Counted from the first letter of the stretch, positions 40,656-49,739 are shown. The stretch: 64,000 nucleotides of DNA from Microlunatus parietis (GCF_013407955.1 NZ_JACCBU010000001.1:4216001-4280000); one strand, 5' to 3'. The notes: generated by a model not told the origin, from the sequence alone. Made by a program: numbers and translations.

Positions 40656-41371
40656 CGGGGATCGCGATCCGGGTCGACGGACTGACCAAGGTGTACGGCT
40701 CCGTGCGCGCGGTCGACGACGTGACGTTCTCGGCCGAACCGGGCCGGATCACCGGCTTCCTCGGCCCGAACGGCGCCGGCAAGTCCACCACCCTGCGGAT
40801 GCTGCTCGGCCTGGTCCGGCCCGACGCCGGCACCGCCCGGTTCAACGGCCGGGCCTACCGCGACCTGCCGAACGCCACCGCTACCGTCGGCGCAGTCGTC
40901 GACCTGGCGGCGGCACACCCGGCGACGACCGCCCGCGGCCATCTGCGGACGTATGCCGCCCTCGGTGGGCACCCGGCGACCCGGGTCGCGGAGGTGATCA
41001 CGACCACCGGCATCGACGGTTTCGCCGACCGCCGGGTCGGCGGCTACTCGACCGGGATGAAGCAGCGGCTGGCCCTGGCCACCGCGCTGCTCGGCGAGCC
41101 GCGGGTGCTGGTCCTTGACGAGCCGTCCAACGGCCTGGACCCGGCCGGCATCGTCTGGCTGCGGAACTTCCTGCGCGACTTCGCCGCGGCCGGCCGGACG
41201 GTGTTGATCTCCAGCCATCTGCTGACCGAGGTACAGCACAGCGTGGACGACGTGGTGTTGATCAACAACGGCCGGATCGCCTGGGCCGGGCCGCTGACCG
41301 AGGTCACGGCGGCCGGCGGCACCCTCGAGGAGACGTTCCTCTCGATCACCCAGGAAGGAGCCCTACGATGA
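40652..41371 (+). CDS. ABC exporter ATPase
   Basis: The 239-residue protein has Walker A GPNGAGKSTT near residues 39-48, the signature YSTGMKQRLALATALLG near 132-148 (the usual SGG is replaced by STG), Walker B VLVLDEPSNGLDPAG near 153-167 and the switch His in LISSHLLTEVQ near 190. This is the type found in bacitracin/antibiotic ABC-2 exporters. Start and stop overlap its neighbours by ATGA, so hypothetical protein, ATPase and permease are one coupled operon. Confidence 0.88.
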   Translation: MTGIAIRVDGLTKVYGSVRAVDDVTFSAEPGRITGFLGPNGAGKSTTLRMLLGLVRPDAGTARFNGRAYRDLPNATATVGAVVDLAAAHPATTARGHLRTYAALGGHPATRVAEVITTTGIDGFADRRVGGYSTGMKQRLALATALLGEPRVLVLDEPSNGLDPAGIVWLRNFLRDFAAAGRTVLISSHLLTEVQHSVDDVVLINNGRIAWAGPLTEVTAAGGTLEETFLSITQEGALR

Positions 41372-42165
41372 TCACCACGATCAAGGGCGAACTGACGCGG
41401 CTCTTCTCGACCCGGCTGCCCTGGGTGGCTGCGATCGTGGCCGTCGTCTGCGGCGGCGCGCTGACCCTCGTGCTGGGCCTGATCGGGCCCGAGAATGCGA
41501 CCCCGCCGCTGCCCGGTCTGGACACCGCGGAAGGCGTCGGTACCGCGGTCGGGCTGAGCGGCCTGGTGCTCTTCGTCCCGGCGCTGATCGGCACCATCGC
41601 GATCACCGGCGAGTACCGGCACCGCACGATCGGCGGCACCTTCCTGGCGGCGCCCCGGCGCGGCCGGGTGCTCGGTGCGAAGCTCGTCGTGTACGCCCTG
41701 TTCGGCCTCGGCTACGGCTGCATCGCGGCCGCGAGTTCGGGGCTGGCGGTGCTGGTCGCGGCCGCGGTCCGCGGCGTCGCGCTCGGTATCGGCCCGGGAA
41801 CGTTGTTGATCATGCTCGGCCAGCTGACCGTCGCGGCCGCCGTCTACATGGTGCTCGGCGTCGCGATCGGTGCCCTGGCCAGGAACCAGATCGTGGCGAT
41901 CGCGGTCGTGCTCGGCTACTTCTACTTCCTCGAGTACGTCCTCATGATCATCCCGGGCCTGAACGCCATCTACCCGGTCCTGCCCGGCGGCGCGACCTCG
42001 GCCTTGATCAACTTCACGTTCCTCACCGACGTGATCACGAACGAGGCCGGCCTCGGCCTGCCGGCCCTGCTGTCCCCGGTCGGCGGCGCCCTGATCCTGC
42101 TCGGCTACGCGGCGGTGTCGGCCGCCGTCGCCGTCCTGGTCCCGCTCCGCCGCGACCTGTCCTGA
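41368..42165 (+). CDS. ABC-2 type exporter permease
   Basis: The 265-residue protein has six predicted membrane segments, starting with WVAAIVAVVCGGALTLVLGLI (about 19-39). It contains ITGEYRHRTIGGTFLAAPRR (about 78-97), the conserved cytosolic start of many ABC-2 permeases, and LRRDLS at its end. It forms the channel for the ATPase encoded before. The start overlaps the ATPase stop (ATGA). Its substrate is unknown. The hairpin repeat copy D follows by 13 bases and may end the transcript. Confidence 0.87.
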   Translation: MITTIKGELTRLFSTRLPWVAAIVAVVCGGALTLVLGLIGPENATPPLPGLDTAEGVGTAVGLSGLVLFVPALIGTIAITGEYRHRTIGGTFLAAPRRGRVLGAKLVVYALFGLGYGCIAAASSGLAVLVAAAVRGVALGIGPGTLLIMLGQLTVAAAVYMVLGVAIGALARNQIVAIAVVLGYFYFLEYVLMIIPGLNAIYPVLPGGATSALINFTFLTDVITNEAGLGLPALLSPVGGALILLGYAAVSAAVAVLVPLRRDLS

Positions 42166-42178
42166 GCCCATCGAATCC

Positions 42179-42239
42179 GCTGACCGGTCACCAAAGCAGC
42201 CGTTCTGACGGCGTGGCGCTGCACTTGTGCCCGGTCAGC
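42179..42239 (+). repeat. dispersed hairpin repeat, copy D
   Basis: Begins GCTGACCGGTCACCAAAGCA and ends GCACTTGTGCCCGGTCAGC, with the middle CGTTCTGACGGCGTGGCGCT. It lies in the opposite orientation to copy E at 42555, bracketing a gene-free stretch. Confidence 0.8.
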
Positions 42240-42554
42240 GGGGAACGCGACGGGCACGATGTCGCTCGGTTGATGGAGAACGACCCAACCAGGGTCGGTC
42301 GGCGATGAATTGAGCGTTCGGTAGGAGACCGGGTGACATCGAGGTCCAAGGCGATGGGTCGGAAGATGGGCCGCGGCACTGCCGCGGCGGCGCGGGACCT
42401 TCTCGGGCCCTGGCTGGACCACACAGCGGAGAGCGCTGCATCAGGCAACTCTGCACCAGGGTCCAGCTCCATGCAGAACCTCGGGACCGCGGGGGGCTCG
42501 GGCTTGGCCCCACGATCAGTTGCGGCCTACGCCCGGAGTGCGGCCGACCCAACT
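42240..42554. other. gene-free stretch between inverted hairpin copies
   Basis: No convincing gene was found in these 315 bases. Open frames on both strands show no family motif. It is bracketed by copies D and E of the repeat in opposite orientation. Confidence 0.55.
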
Positions 42555-42615
42555 GCCGACCGGGCACAACAGCAGCGACACGCCGTCAGAACGCCTGCTT
42601 TTGTGACCGGTCGGC
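42555..42615 (-). repeat. dispersed hairpin repeat, copy E (inverted)
   Basis: Ends GCCGACCGGGCACAA and TTGTGACCGGTCGGC. The middle GACACGCCGTCAGAACGC is the reverse complement of the core of the other copies, so this copy runs on the minus strand. It lies just after the glycerophosphodiesterase stop. Confidence 0.8.
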
Positions 42616-42625
42616 GAGCTGGGGC

Positions 42626-43321
42626 TCAGACGGGGAGCAGCCGGTCGATCACGGGGCGGACCACGCTGACGTAGTCGGTGGTGACGCCGTCCAGGCCGAG
42701 GGTGAGGGCTCGTTCGATGTCGGCCTGGGTGTTGGCCAGCCAGCCGGTGATCCGCAGGCCGCGGCCGTGGGCGTACTCGACGATCTCCGGGGTCAGGTCG
42801 GGCAGGCTGAGATAGACCGCCTCGGCGCCCAGGCCCACCGCCCGGTCGACCAGGGAGGTCGACGCACCCTCGGCGCTGTACGCCAGCCTGGCCGACGGCC
42901 GCAGCCGGTGCAGGTCGGCCAGCCAGGTGGTCTCGCCGGTGTTGACCCGGAATTGATCTTCGAGCTCGGGCCGCTCCCGCAACAGGGCGGCCAGCCGCGG
43001 CGCGGCCTTCGGTGCCTTCAGCTCGACCTGCAGCGGGTGCCCGGCGACGGTGTCCAGCACCTCGTCGAACGTGGCGATCCGCTCACCGGACACCGACAGC
43101 TCGCGCAGCTCGGCCAGCGAGAAGTCGGCCAGCGGGCCGGTGCCGTCGGTGATCCGGTCCACGGTCTGATCATGGAAGACGACCAGCTGGTCGTCGGTGG
43201 TCACCTGGAGGTCGAGCTCGAGCTCGTCGGCCCCGTCGGCGATCGCGGCCGCGAACGCCGGCAGCGTGTTCTCGGGTGCCCGGTCCGGAGATCCCCGGTG
43301 AGCGGTCAGCACGAGCCCCAT
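42626..43321 (-). CDS. glycerophosphodiester phosphodiesterase
   Basis: The 231-residue protein is a TIM-barrel GDPD. HRGSPDRAPENTLPAF at residues 8-23 holds the first catalytic His and metal-binding Glu, ELDLQVTTDDQLVVFHD at 35-51 holds the metal ligands and second His, and VELKAPK near 99-105 holds the last Glu. It cuts glycerophosphodiesters to glycerol 3-phosphate and an alcohol. It has no signal peptide, so it acts in the cytosol on imported substrates. It is divergent from the DeoR regulator, and the ABC importer and PhoD genes lie beyond, which suggests one function. Confidence 0.88.
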   Translation of the reverse strand: MGLVLTAHRGSPDRAPENTLPAFAAAIADGADELELDLQVTTDDQLVVFHDQTVDRITDGTGPLADFSLAELRELSVSGERIATFDEVLDTVAGHPLQVELKAPKAAPRLAALLRERPELEDQFRVNTGETTWLADLHRLRPSARLAYSAEGASTSLVDRAVGLGAEAVYLSLPDLTPEIVEYAHGRGLRITGWLANTQADIERALTLGLDGVTTDYVSVVRPVIDRLLPV

Positions 43322-43421
43322 GGTTCTCCTCTGCGCGACGCGACAGGTGCGTGCCAAGCGTCCCAGGCCCGCAGGGACACGGATCTGAGCCGGTCCACCC
43401 GGGACGCTATGGCCCCCGCGA

Positions 43422-43466
43422 AAGTGAAGATAACATGATTTCGTGATAACTCGACCTGCTTCACTT
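43422..43466. promoter_or_regulatory. inverted and direct repeats between the GDPD and DeoR genes
   Basis: AAGTGAAG (43422-43429) is inverted as CTTCACTT (43459-43466), and GATAAC occurs twice (43429-43434 and 43445-43450) 16 bases apart. This AT-rich stretch is the only gap between the divergent genes. It is the likely control region of both. Confidence 0.45.
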
Positions 43467-43486
43467 CCAGATCTCACGAGCATCCG

Positions 43487-44281
43487 GTGACCGGCAGCGT
43501 GGAGCCGGCCACTCGCCGGGCGTCCCGGTTGCACCGGATCGCGGACCTGGTGGTGGCGGAGGGCTCGATCTCCGCCAACCAGTTGGCCGAGCGGTTCGAG
43601 GTCAGCCTGATGACGGTGCACCGCGACCTGGACGAGCTGGCTCGGCAGGGCGTCGTGCGGAAGTTCCGCGGCGGCGTCAGCGCCCAGCCGTCGAACGTGT
43701 TCGAGGCCAACATCCGCTACCGGATGCAGGTCAACCGGGAGATCAAGGTCGCCCTGGCCACGTACGCCCGGACCCTGATCGAGCCCGGCATGGCGGTCCT
43801 GCTGGACGACTCCACGACCACGCTCGAGCTGGCCCGGCAACTGGAGGACGTCAGCCCGCTGACTGTCATCACGAACTCCCGGCCGGTCGCCGAGATCGTA
43901 CGGCAGGACGGCGATCACCGGCTGATCGTGCTGGGCGGCGAATACTCCGAGACCCACGATTCCTATCTGGGCATGATGTGCAACGAGATGATCGACACGC
44001 TGCGGGCCGACATCCTGATCGCCTCCACGTCGGCGATGACCGCCGGCGAGGTGTTCCACCAGGAGCCGGACATCGTGCTGATCAAACGGGCCATGATGCG
44101 CTCGGCCACCAAGCGCGTGCTGCTGATGGACCACAGCAAGCTGGGCCGGACCGCGCTGCACTCGATCGCGCCGACCAAGGACTTCGATCTGATCGTCGTC
44201 GACGAGAGCTCCGACCCCGAGTTCCTGTCCGCGGTCCGGGACTCCGGCGGCCGGGTGGAGACGGTGAAGGTCGGCGCCTGA
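43487..44281 (+). CDS. DeoR-family transcriptional regulator (GlpR-like)
   Basis: The 264-residue protein has an N-terminal HTH (LVVAEGSISANQLAERFEVSLMTVHRDL, residues about 22-49, with RDLDELARQGVV the DeoR signature) and a sugar-phosphate-sensing domain. The latter includes LDDSTTTLELARQLEDVSPLTVITNS near 105-130 and LLMDHSKLGRTALH. DeoR regulators bind phosphorylated sugars or glycerol 3-phosphate. Its genes on both sides, GDPD and the ABC/PhoD operon, are the natural targets. Start is the GTG at 43487; the ATG alternatives lie further in. Confidence 0.85.
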   Translation: MTGSVEPATRRASRLHRIADLVVAEGSISANQLAERFEVSLMTVHRDLDELARQGVVRKFRGGVSAQPSNVFEANIRYRMQVNREIKVALATYARTLIEPGMAVLLDDSTTTLELARQLEDVSPLTVITNSRPVAEIVRQDGDHRLIVLGGEYSETHDSYLGMMCNEMIDTLRADILIASTSAMTAGEVFHQEPDIVLIKRAMMRSATKRVLLMDHSKLGRTALHSIAPTKDFDLIVVDESSDPEFLSAVRDSGGRVETVKVGA

Positions 44282-44313
44282 CCGCGCCCGCCGGCTCCAC
44301 TTCACCAGGTTTC

Positions 44314-44376
44314 CTGTCGCTTTACCACAGAAGCTTCCCTGGTAAAGCGACAGTTTTTCACGTTACGTGAAAAACT
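44314..44376 (-). repeat. composite palindrome-hairpin element, copy 1
   Basis: A 14-bp stem (CTGTCGCTTTACCA with TGGTAAAGCGACAG, 12-base loop) at 44314-44353 is fused to the 25-base palindrome AGTTTTTCACGTNACGTGAA plus AAACT at 44352-44376. The same combination at the same distance appears on the other strand at 51643-51704. It lies after the DeoR gene stop. Confidence 0.75.
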
Positions 44377-44434
44377 GGCAGCCTGCCCAGGGACAGGGTT
44401 ACGGGAACGTTCGGATCACGGTTACCGGAACGTA

Positions 44435-44464
44435 TGTTAACTTCGCAATCGCGCGTGTTAACTT
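44435..44464 (+). promoter_or_regulatory. operator-like direct repeats before the ABC importer
   Basis: TGTTAACTT occurs at 44435-44443 and again at 44456-44464, 21 bases apart, which is two turns of the helix. Each contains the palindrome GTTAAC. They lie directly before the GTG start at 44471, so a bound regulator would block expression. The DeoR protein is the obvious candidate. Confidence 0.5.
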
Positions 44465-44470
44465 AAGCCC

Positions 44471-45460
44471 GTGGCCGACGACGTGGGAAATGTCTCGACC
44501 GTCACCAGGGTGCGGGCGGATGATGCCGGTCCGTCCCCGCGCGTGCCGCCGATCCGGCGGCTGTCCCTCGGCCAGCGGATCTGGCGGGAACGCTGGATGT
44601 ACACGTTCATCGTGCCCGGCGTGCTGTTCTTCGTGATCTTCCACTACCTGCCGCTCGGCGGCATCGTGATCGCCTTCCAGGACTACTCGCCGTTCCTCGG
44701 CTTCGCCGGCTCGACCTGGGTCGGGATGGAGAACTTCACCCGGCTGGTCGGCGACATCGAGTTCTGGACCACGGTCAGCAACACGCTGGTGATCTCCGGC
44801 CTGCAGATCCTGTTCGCGTTCCCGGCGCCGATCCTGCTCGCACTGCTGCTCAACTCGCTGCTGTCGGAGCGGGTGAAGCGGATGGTCCAGTCGATCGTCT
44901 ACCTGCCGCACTTCATCTCCTGGGTGATCGTCATCTCGATCTGGCAGCAGGTGCTCGGCGGCGCCGGCCCGGTGGCCGACCTGATCGCGCAGCTGGGCGG
45001 CGGGTCGGTGAACATCATGGCCAACGCCGAGACGTTCAAGATCCTGCTCACGTCGCAGGTGATCTGGAAGGACATCGGCTGGGGCACGATCATCTTCTTC
45101 GCCGCGATCACTGCCATTCCCACCGAGCTGTACGAATCCGCCGCCGCTGACGGGGCCGGTTCGCTGCGGCGGATCTGGCACATCACGCTGCCCGGGATCC
45201 TGCCGGTGATCGTGCTGCTGTTGATCTTGCGACTGGGCGACGTGCTCAGCGTCGGGTTCGAGCAGATCCTGCTGCAGCAGCCGTCAGTGGGCGTCGCGGC
45301 GGCGCAGGTGCTGGACACCTTCGTCTACTTCCGCGGCGTGCAGGGCGGCGACTGGGGCATCGGCGCCGCGGCCGGGTTGATCAAGGGTGTGGTCGGCACC
45401 GCGTTGATCATCGTCGCCAACCTGGTGGCCAAGCGGACCGGCAACGAGGGGCTGATCTGA
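44471..45460 (+). CDS. carbohydrate ABC importer permease (LplB-like)
   Basis: The 329-residue protein has six predicted membrane segments, starting with YTFIVPGVLFFVIFHYLPLG (about 44-63). The conserved cytosolic EAA loop, SAAADGAGSLRRIWHITLPG, lies near residues 224-243. It belongs to the LplB type of permeases with a partner YtcP. Such importers take up oligosaccharides or related compounds and share a common MsmK-type ATPase encoded elsewhere; no ATPase gene is present here. The stop overlaps the next permease start (ATG at 45460). Confidence 0.87.
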   Translation: MADDVGNVSTVTRVRADDAGPSPRVPPIRRLSLGQRIWRERWMYTFIVPGVLFFVIFHYLPLGGIVIAFQDYSPFLGFAGSTWVGMENFTRLVGDIEFWTTVSNTLVISGLQILFAFPAPILLALLLNSLLSERVKRMVQSIVYLPHFISWVIVISIWQQVLGGAGPVADLIAQLGGGSVNIMANAETFKILLTSQVIWKDIGWGTIIFFAAITAIPTELYESAAADGAGSLRRIWHITLPGILPVIVLLLILRLGDVLSVGFEQILLQQPSVGVAAAQVLDTFVYFRGVQGGDWGIGAAAGLIKGVVGTALIIVANLVAKRTGNEGLI

Positions 45461-46380
45461 TGGCCACCGCACTGGACTCGGTCCGGGTCACCCCGCCCAC
45501 CGGCTCGAACCGGCCGGTCTGGCTCGGCAAGCCGCCGCTGGCGATCCGGGTGATCAAGGGCCTCGTCATCGCGGGCATCGTGCTGATCATGCTCTACCCG
45601 TTCGTGTACGTGATCCTCTCCTCGTTCGGCGCCCCGACGGCCCAGCGGCAGTTCGGATTGTTCCCGTCGGAGTGGACCACGAACGCGTACAAGACGATCT
45701 TCACCGGCGGCATCGTCACCCGGTCCCTGTTGGTGTCCGCCGGCGTCACGCTGGTCGGCACCGTGCTGTCGGTCGGCTTCACCGCCATGCTCGCGTACGG
45801 GCTGACCCGGACCCGGCAGGTGCCGTTCGCCCGGGCAGCGTTGATCATGATCCTGCTGACCATGCTGTTCAGCGCCGGGATCATCCCGAACTACCTGCTG
45901 GTCAAGTCCCTCGGCCTGATCGACACGTACGCGGCGTTGATCTTCCCGGTGCTGATCTCGGCGTTCAACATGATCGTGATGCGCAACTTCTTCATGCAGT
46001 TGCCGAGCGAGCTGTTCGACGCGGCCCGGGTGGACGGCGCGGGGGAGTGGCGGATCTTCACCTCGCTGGTGCTGCCGCTGTCCAAGGCGGTGCTCGCGGT
46101 GATCGGCCTGTTCTATGCGGTCGGCTACTGGAATGCGTACTTCAATCCGCTGATCTATCTCAACGATCCGGCGAAGTGGCCGATCCAGTTGGTGCTCAAC
46201 CAGTACGTCCTCCAGGGCTCGCCGATGAGCCAGATGGAGAACCCCGACATCGGTGCGGTCGCGCCGCAGTCGGTCCAGATGGCCATCGTCGTGGTGGCGA
46301 CGCTGCCGATCCTCATCGTCTATCCGTTCGTGCAGAAGTACTTCACCAAGGGCGTCCTGACCGGCGCCATCAAGGGTTGA
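45460..46380 (+). CDS. carbohydrate ABC importer permease (YtcP/LplC-like)
   Basis: The 306-residue protein has six predicted membrane segments. It contains the EAA loop FDAARVDGAGEWRIFTSLVLPL near residues 186-207 and the late YPFVQKYFTKGVLTGAIKG, the hallmark end of LplC/YtcP permeases. It pairs with the upstream permease to form the membrane channel. It starts at 45460, the last base of the upstream stop, and ends 11 bases before the binding-protein gene. Confidence 0.87.
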   Translation: MATALDSVRVTPPTGSNRPVWLGKPPLAIRVIKGLVIAGIVLIMLYPFVYVILSSFGAPTAQRQFGLFPSEWTTNAYKTIFTGGIVTRSLLVSAGVTLVGTVLSVGFTAMLAYGLTRTRQVPFARAALIMILLTMLFSAGIIPNYLLVKSLGLIDTYAALIFPVLISAFNMIVMRNFFMQLPSELFDAARVDGAGEWRIFTSLVLPLSKAVLAVIGLFYAVGYWNAYFNPLIYLNDPAKWPIQLVLNQYVLQGSPMSQMENPDIGAVAPQSVQMAIVVVATLPILIVYPFVQKYFTKGVLTGAIKG

Positions 46381-46391
46381 GGAGTTTGATC

Positions 46392-48059
46392 ATGATCGAA
46401 TCCAGCGTCCTCGGTCGCCGGGGATTCCTGGGACTCGGGCTCGGCGCCGCGGCGATCGCGGCGGCCGGCTGCGGTACCAACCCGGGCGGCGGAGCCGGCC
46501 CGGAGAAGAAGCCGCCGTTCACCTCGCCGGCCCATACCGAAACGCCGCGGCTGGAGGGTGCGATCGTCTCCAAGGAGGCGGGCGTCCCGATCGGGTACGA
46601 GACCCTGCCCGCGGAGTTGATCAAGACCGTCGACGCGCCGCCCGGCACCGGCGGCCCGATGACCCATGTGCACGTCACCTGGGGCGCCCCGGTGCCGCCG
46701 CTGGACCGGAATCCGTGGTGGCGCGGGCTGAACGAGCGGCTCAACGTCGACTTCCAGATGACCACGATCCCGTACGCGGAGTACGAGGCGAAGTTCGCCA
46801 CCCTGCTGGCCGGCGGCGACCTGCCCGACGTGGTGCAGTTGATGAACCTGGCGGCCTGCGCCAAGGCCTGCCGGCAGGGCGCGTTCGCCGACCTCAGCGA
46901 CGTGCTCGGCGGCGACGGGATCCTGGAGTACAAGAATCTCTCCAACATCCGCCCGGACCAGTGGAAGGCGAGCGCGATCGACGGCCGGATCTACGGCGTG
47001 CCGATCGACATCCCGGCCGTCCAGACCCAGTACCGGCTGCGCCGGGACTGGGCCGAGAAGCTCGGCTTCAACGAGGATCCGAAGAACGCCGAGGAACTGG
47101 CCGAGGTGCTCGCGGCCATGTCGAAGGGCAACCCCGAGCCCGGCCGCAAGGTGTTCGGCGGCGGCGGGTACAGCTTCACCAGCACGATCGGTACGGTCGC
47201 GAACGCGATGTTCCGGGTGCCGAACAACTGGCGGCTGGAGGGCGAGAAACTGATCCACGCCTACGAGACGCCGGAGTACGAGCAGGCCGTCACCTGGGCG
47301 GCGAACCTGTTCAAGGCCGGCGGGCTGCACCCGGACACGCTGGCCCTGGGCGCCAACTCCGCCAAGGATCTGGAGTTGATCACGACCGGCCAGGTCGGCC
47401 TCTGCTCGATCTCGGCCCAGAACTGGTATTTCCCGAACGCTTACTCCGAGGCCGTCAAGGCGAGCGGTGGTGGTCTCTCGCCGTTCATCCCGCCCGGCCA
47501 CGATGGTTCGGTGGAACCGCAGTTCGTCCGGTCCTCAGGTTCGTACGGGATCAACGCGATCTCGGCCAAGGTGGCCGAGGACAAGGAACGGCTGGCCGAG
47601 ATCCTGCGGGTGTTCAACTACCGGCGGGCTCCGTTCGGCAGCGAGGAGTGGTACTACCTCAAGTACGGCGCTCCGGGCGATTACTACGAGCCGCGCCCGG
47701 CGGGCACGGACGGCGAACCGAAGATGATCGAGGGCACCACGCTCGAGACCGACCGCGGCGCGCTCAACTACGGGCTCGGCCCGCAGGCGTGGATCTTCGA
47801 GGGCGTCGACGAGTGCATCAAGATCAACGAGCAGATGGCTGCGACCGCCGAGCCGGACCCGACCCAGGGCCTGACCTCGGAGACCCAGGAGCGCCGGGAT
47901 CCGCAGCTCAAGCTGCTGCAGCAGGACTTCGTCAACCGGATCGTCGTCGGTGAGCGGCCGATGACCGATCTGAAGGAGTTCCTGAACCAATGGCGGAGCC
48001 AGGGCGGTGACCAGATCCGGACGGAGCTGGAGACCGCGCTGAAGGAACGACCGGCCTGA
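46392..48059 (+). CDS. lipoprotein solute-binding protein of the ABC importer (LplA-like)
   Basis: The 555-residue protein has a Tat-type lipoprotein signal, LGRRGFLGLGLGAAAIAAAGC, with the lipobox Cys near residue 27. The mature part is a large type I solute-binding protein with WWRGLNERLNVDFQMTTIPY, FATLLAGGDLPDVVQL (about residues 136-151) and IYGVPIDIPAVQTQYRLRRDWAEKLG. Its size and the two permeases indicate the LplA class, which binds large saccharides or related polymers' fragments. The start at 46392 follows a GAGGAGTTTGATC region. PhoD follows 34 bases later. Confidence 0.87.
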   Translation: MIESSVLGRRGFLGLGLGAAAIAAAGCGTNPGGGAGPEKKPPFTSPAHTETPRLEGAIVSKEAGVPIGYETLPAELIKTVDAPPGTGGPMTHVHVTWGAPVPPLDRNPWWRGLNERLNVDFQMTTIPYAEYEAKFATLLAGGDLPDVVQLMNLAACAKACRQGAFADLSDVLGGDGILEYKNLSNIRPDQWKASAIDGRIYGVPIDIPAVQTQYRLRRDWAEKLGFNEDPKNAEELAEVLAAMSKGNPEPGRKVFGGGGYSFTSTIGTVANAMFRVPNNWRLEGEKLIHAYETPEYEQAVTWAANLFKAGGLHPDTLALGANSAKDLELITTGQVGLCSISAQNWYFPNAYSEAVKASGGGLSPFIPPGHDGSVEPQFVRSSGSYGINAISAKVAEDKERLAEILRVFNYRRAPFGSEEWYYLKYGAPGDYYEPRPAGTDGEPKMIEGTTLETDRGALNYGLGPQAWIFEGVDECIKINEQMAATAEPDPTQGLTSETQERRDPQLKLLQQDFVNRIVVGERPMTDLKEFLNQWRSQGGDQIRTELETALKERPA

Positions 48060-48093
48060 TCATGGCGATGCGGCCGCGGAGAACGGGGGAACC

Positions 48094-49710
48094 ATGGGAC
48101 GGCCAGAACGGATCGATACGGCAGACTTCCCGGCCGCGGTCGCAGCGGGATGGGACCGGCGCCGGTTCCTGACCGCGACCACGGCCGCGGCGGCGCTGGC
48201 CTTCAGCGTCGGCACGCCCCAGCGCAGCGAGGCCAAGATCGTCGAGGATGCGCTGCCGTACCCGTACACGATGGGGGTCGCGTCCGGCGATCCGCTGCCG
48301 GACGCGGTGGTGATCTGGACCCGGCTGGCGCCCAAGCCGCTGGAACCGTACGGCGGCATGCCGCAGGCCAGCTGGCGCGTCGAGTGGGAGATGGCCGAGG
48401 ACCCGGACTTCAGCCGCCGGGTGCTGCGCGGGCGGACGCTCGCCCATCCGGAGTACTACCACTCGGTGCACGTCGACGTCCGCGGGCTGCGGCCGGGCCG
48501 GGAGTACTTCTACCGGTTCAAGGCGGGCGGCCAGGTCAGCGAGACCGGCCGGACCAAGACGGCGCCGGCCGAGGACGCCAACCCGGACCGGCTGAAGTTC
48601 GCGGTGGCCTCCTGCCAGTCCTTCCCGGACGGCTACTACACAGCGCTGCGGCACATCGCCGACGAGGACCTGGACGCCGTCCTGTTTCTCGGCGATTACA
48701 TCTACGAGTCGGGGATCAACTCCGAGGGCGGCCTGCACGAGGTGCCGGAGCCGCTGCCGCCGGAGTTCGCCTCGGACGCGATCACGCTGGAGCGTTACCG
48801 GCTCCAATACTCGCTCTACAAGTCCGAGCCGGATCTGATCGCCGCACACCAGAGCGCGCCCTGGATCGCCACCTGGGATGATCATGAAGTCACTTCGAAC
48901 TACGTCAGCCTGGACTCCGACAGCTGGAACCAGCCGATCGACTTCGCGGTGCAGCGGGCCAACGCCTACCGGGCGTACTGGGAGCATCTGCCGCTGCGGC
49001 TGCCGGAGCCGGACGGCCCGGATCTCAAGCTCTACCGGCGATTCCGGTACGGCAAGCTGGCCCAGCTCGACGTGATCGACACCCGGCAGTACCGCGATGA
49101 TCAAGCACCGGGCTCGGGCGACTCGGCGGTCCGCCGGGACCCGTCCCGGACGGTGCTCGGTGATCAACAGGAGCGGTGGCTGCTGAACGGGCTGACCAAC
49201 TCGCCGGCCCGCTGGAAACTCGTGCCGCAGCAGATCCCGATGGCCCAGCTGGACAGCGCCGGCGGCTCCGGGCTGTCGCTCAACATGGACGCCTGGGACG
49301 GCTATCTCCCAGCCCGGCAACGGATTCTCGATGCGGTACGGGAATCCGGCACGGAGAACTTCGTGGTGCTCACCGGCGACGCGCACACCAACTACGCGCT
49401 GGAACTGCTGGCGGACTTCGACAACCTCGAGTCGCAGCCGGTCGGCGTCGAACTGGTCGGCACCTCGATCTGCAGCGACCGGGACGGCGCCGACACGACG
49501 CCGGCGCTGCAGACCCGGCTGGTGGAGAACCCGCACCTGAAGTTCGCCAACCAGCAGCGCGGCTACCTGCTCTGCACGGTCACGCCCGAGCTGCTCAGCA
49601 CGGACTTCAAGATCGTTCCGTACGTCACCCGGCGGGACGCCCCGATCTCGGTCCGGCAACGGATCGTCGTCGAATCCGGAAAGCCGGAGCTGATCCTCGA
49701 CTCCGCCTGA
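48094..49710 (+). CDS. phoD: PhoD-like alkaline phosphatase/phosphodiesterase
   Basis: The 538-residue protein has a Tat signal (DRRRFLTATTAAAALAFS near residues 22-39). An N-terminal Fn3-like PhoD_N domain follows (MGVASGDPLPDAVVIWTRLAP near 59-79). The metallophosphatase domain has LGDYIYESG near 200-208, ATWDDHEVTSNY near 259-270, and VVLTGDAHTNYALELLADF near 424-442. PhoD enzymes hydrolyse phosphodiesters and phosphomonoesters outside the cell, and in Bacillus degrade teichoic acid. It follows the ABC importer genes in one operon. Confidence 0.87.
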   Translation: MGRPERIDTADFPAAVAAGWDRRRFLTATTAAAALAFSVGTPQRSEAKIVEDALPYPYTMGVASGDPLPDAVVIWTRLAPKPLEPYGGMPQASWRVEWEMAEDPDFSRRVLRGRTLAHPEYYHSVHVDVRGLRPGREYFYRFKAGGQVSETGRTKTAPAEDANPDRLKFAVASCQSFPDGYYTALRHIADEDLDAVLFLGDYIYESGINSEGGLHEVPEPLPPEFASDAITLERYRLQYSLYKSEPDLIAAHQSAPWIATWDDHEVTSNYVSLDSDSWNQPIDFAVQRANAYRAYWEHLPLRLPEPDGPDLKLYRRFRYGKLAQLDVIDTRQYRDDQAPGSGDSAVRRDPSRTVLGDQQERWLLNGLTNSPARWKLVPQQIPMAQLDSAGGSGLSLNMDAWDGYLPARQRILDAVRESGTENFVVLTGDAHTNYALELLADFDNLESQPVGVELVGTSICSDRDGADTTPALQTRLVENPHLKFANQQRGYLLCTVTPELLSTDFKIVPYVTRRDAPISVRQRIVVESGKPELILDSA

Positions 49711-49739
49711 CGCTTGTTGATCTTGAGGGGGAAATGATC

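Noticed and set aside
42333-42674. Small plus-strand frame between the hairpin copies
   Set aside because: It starts in a gene-free stretch, crosses repeat copy E and enters the antisense of the GDPD gene; no ribosome binding site or homology was seen.
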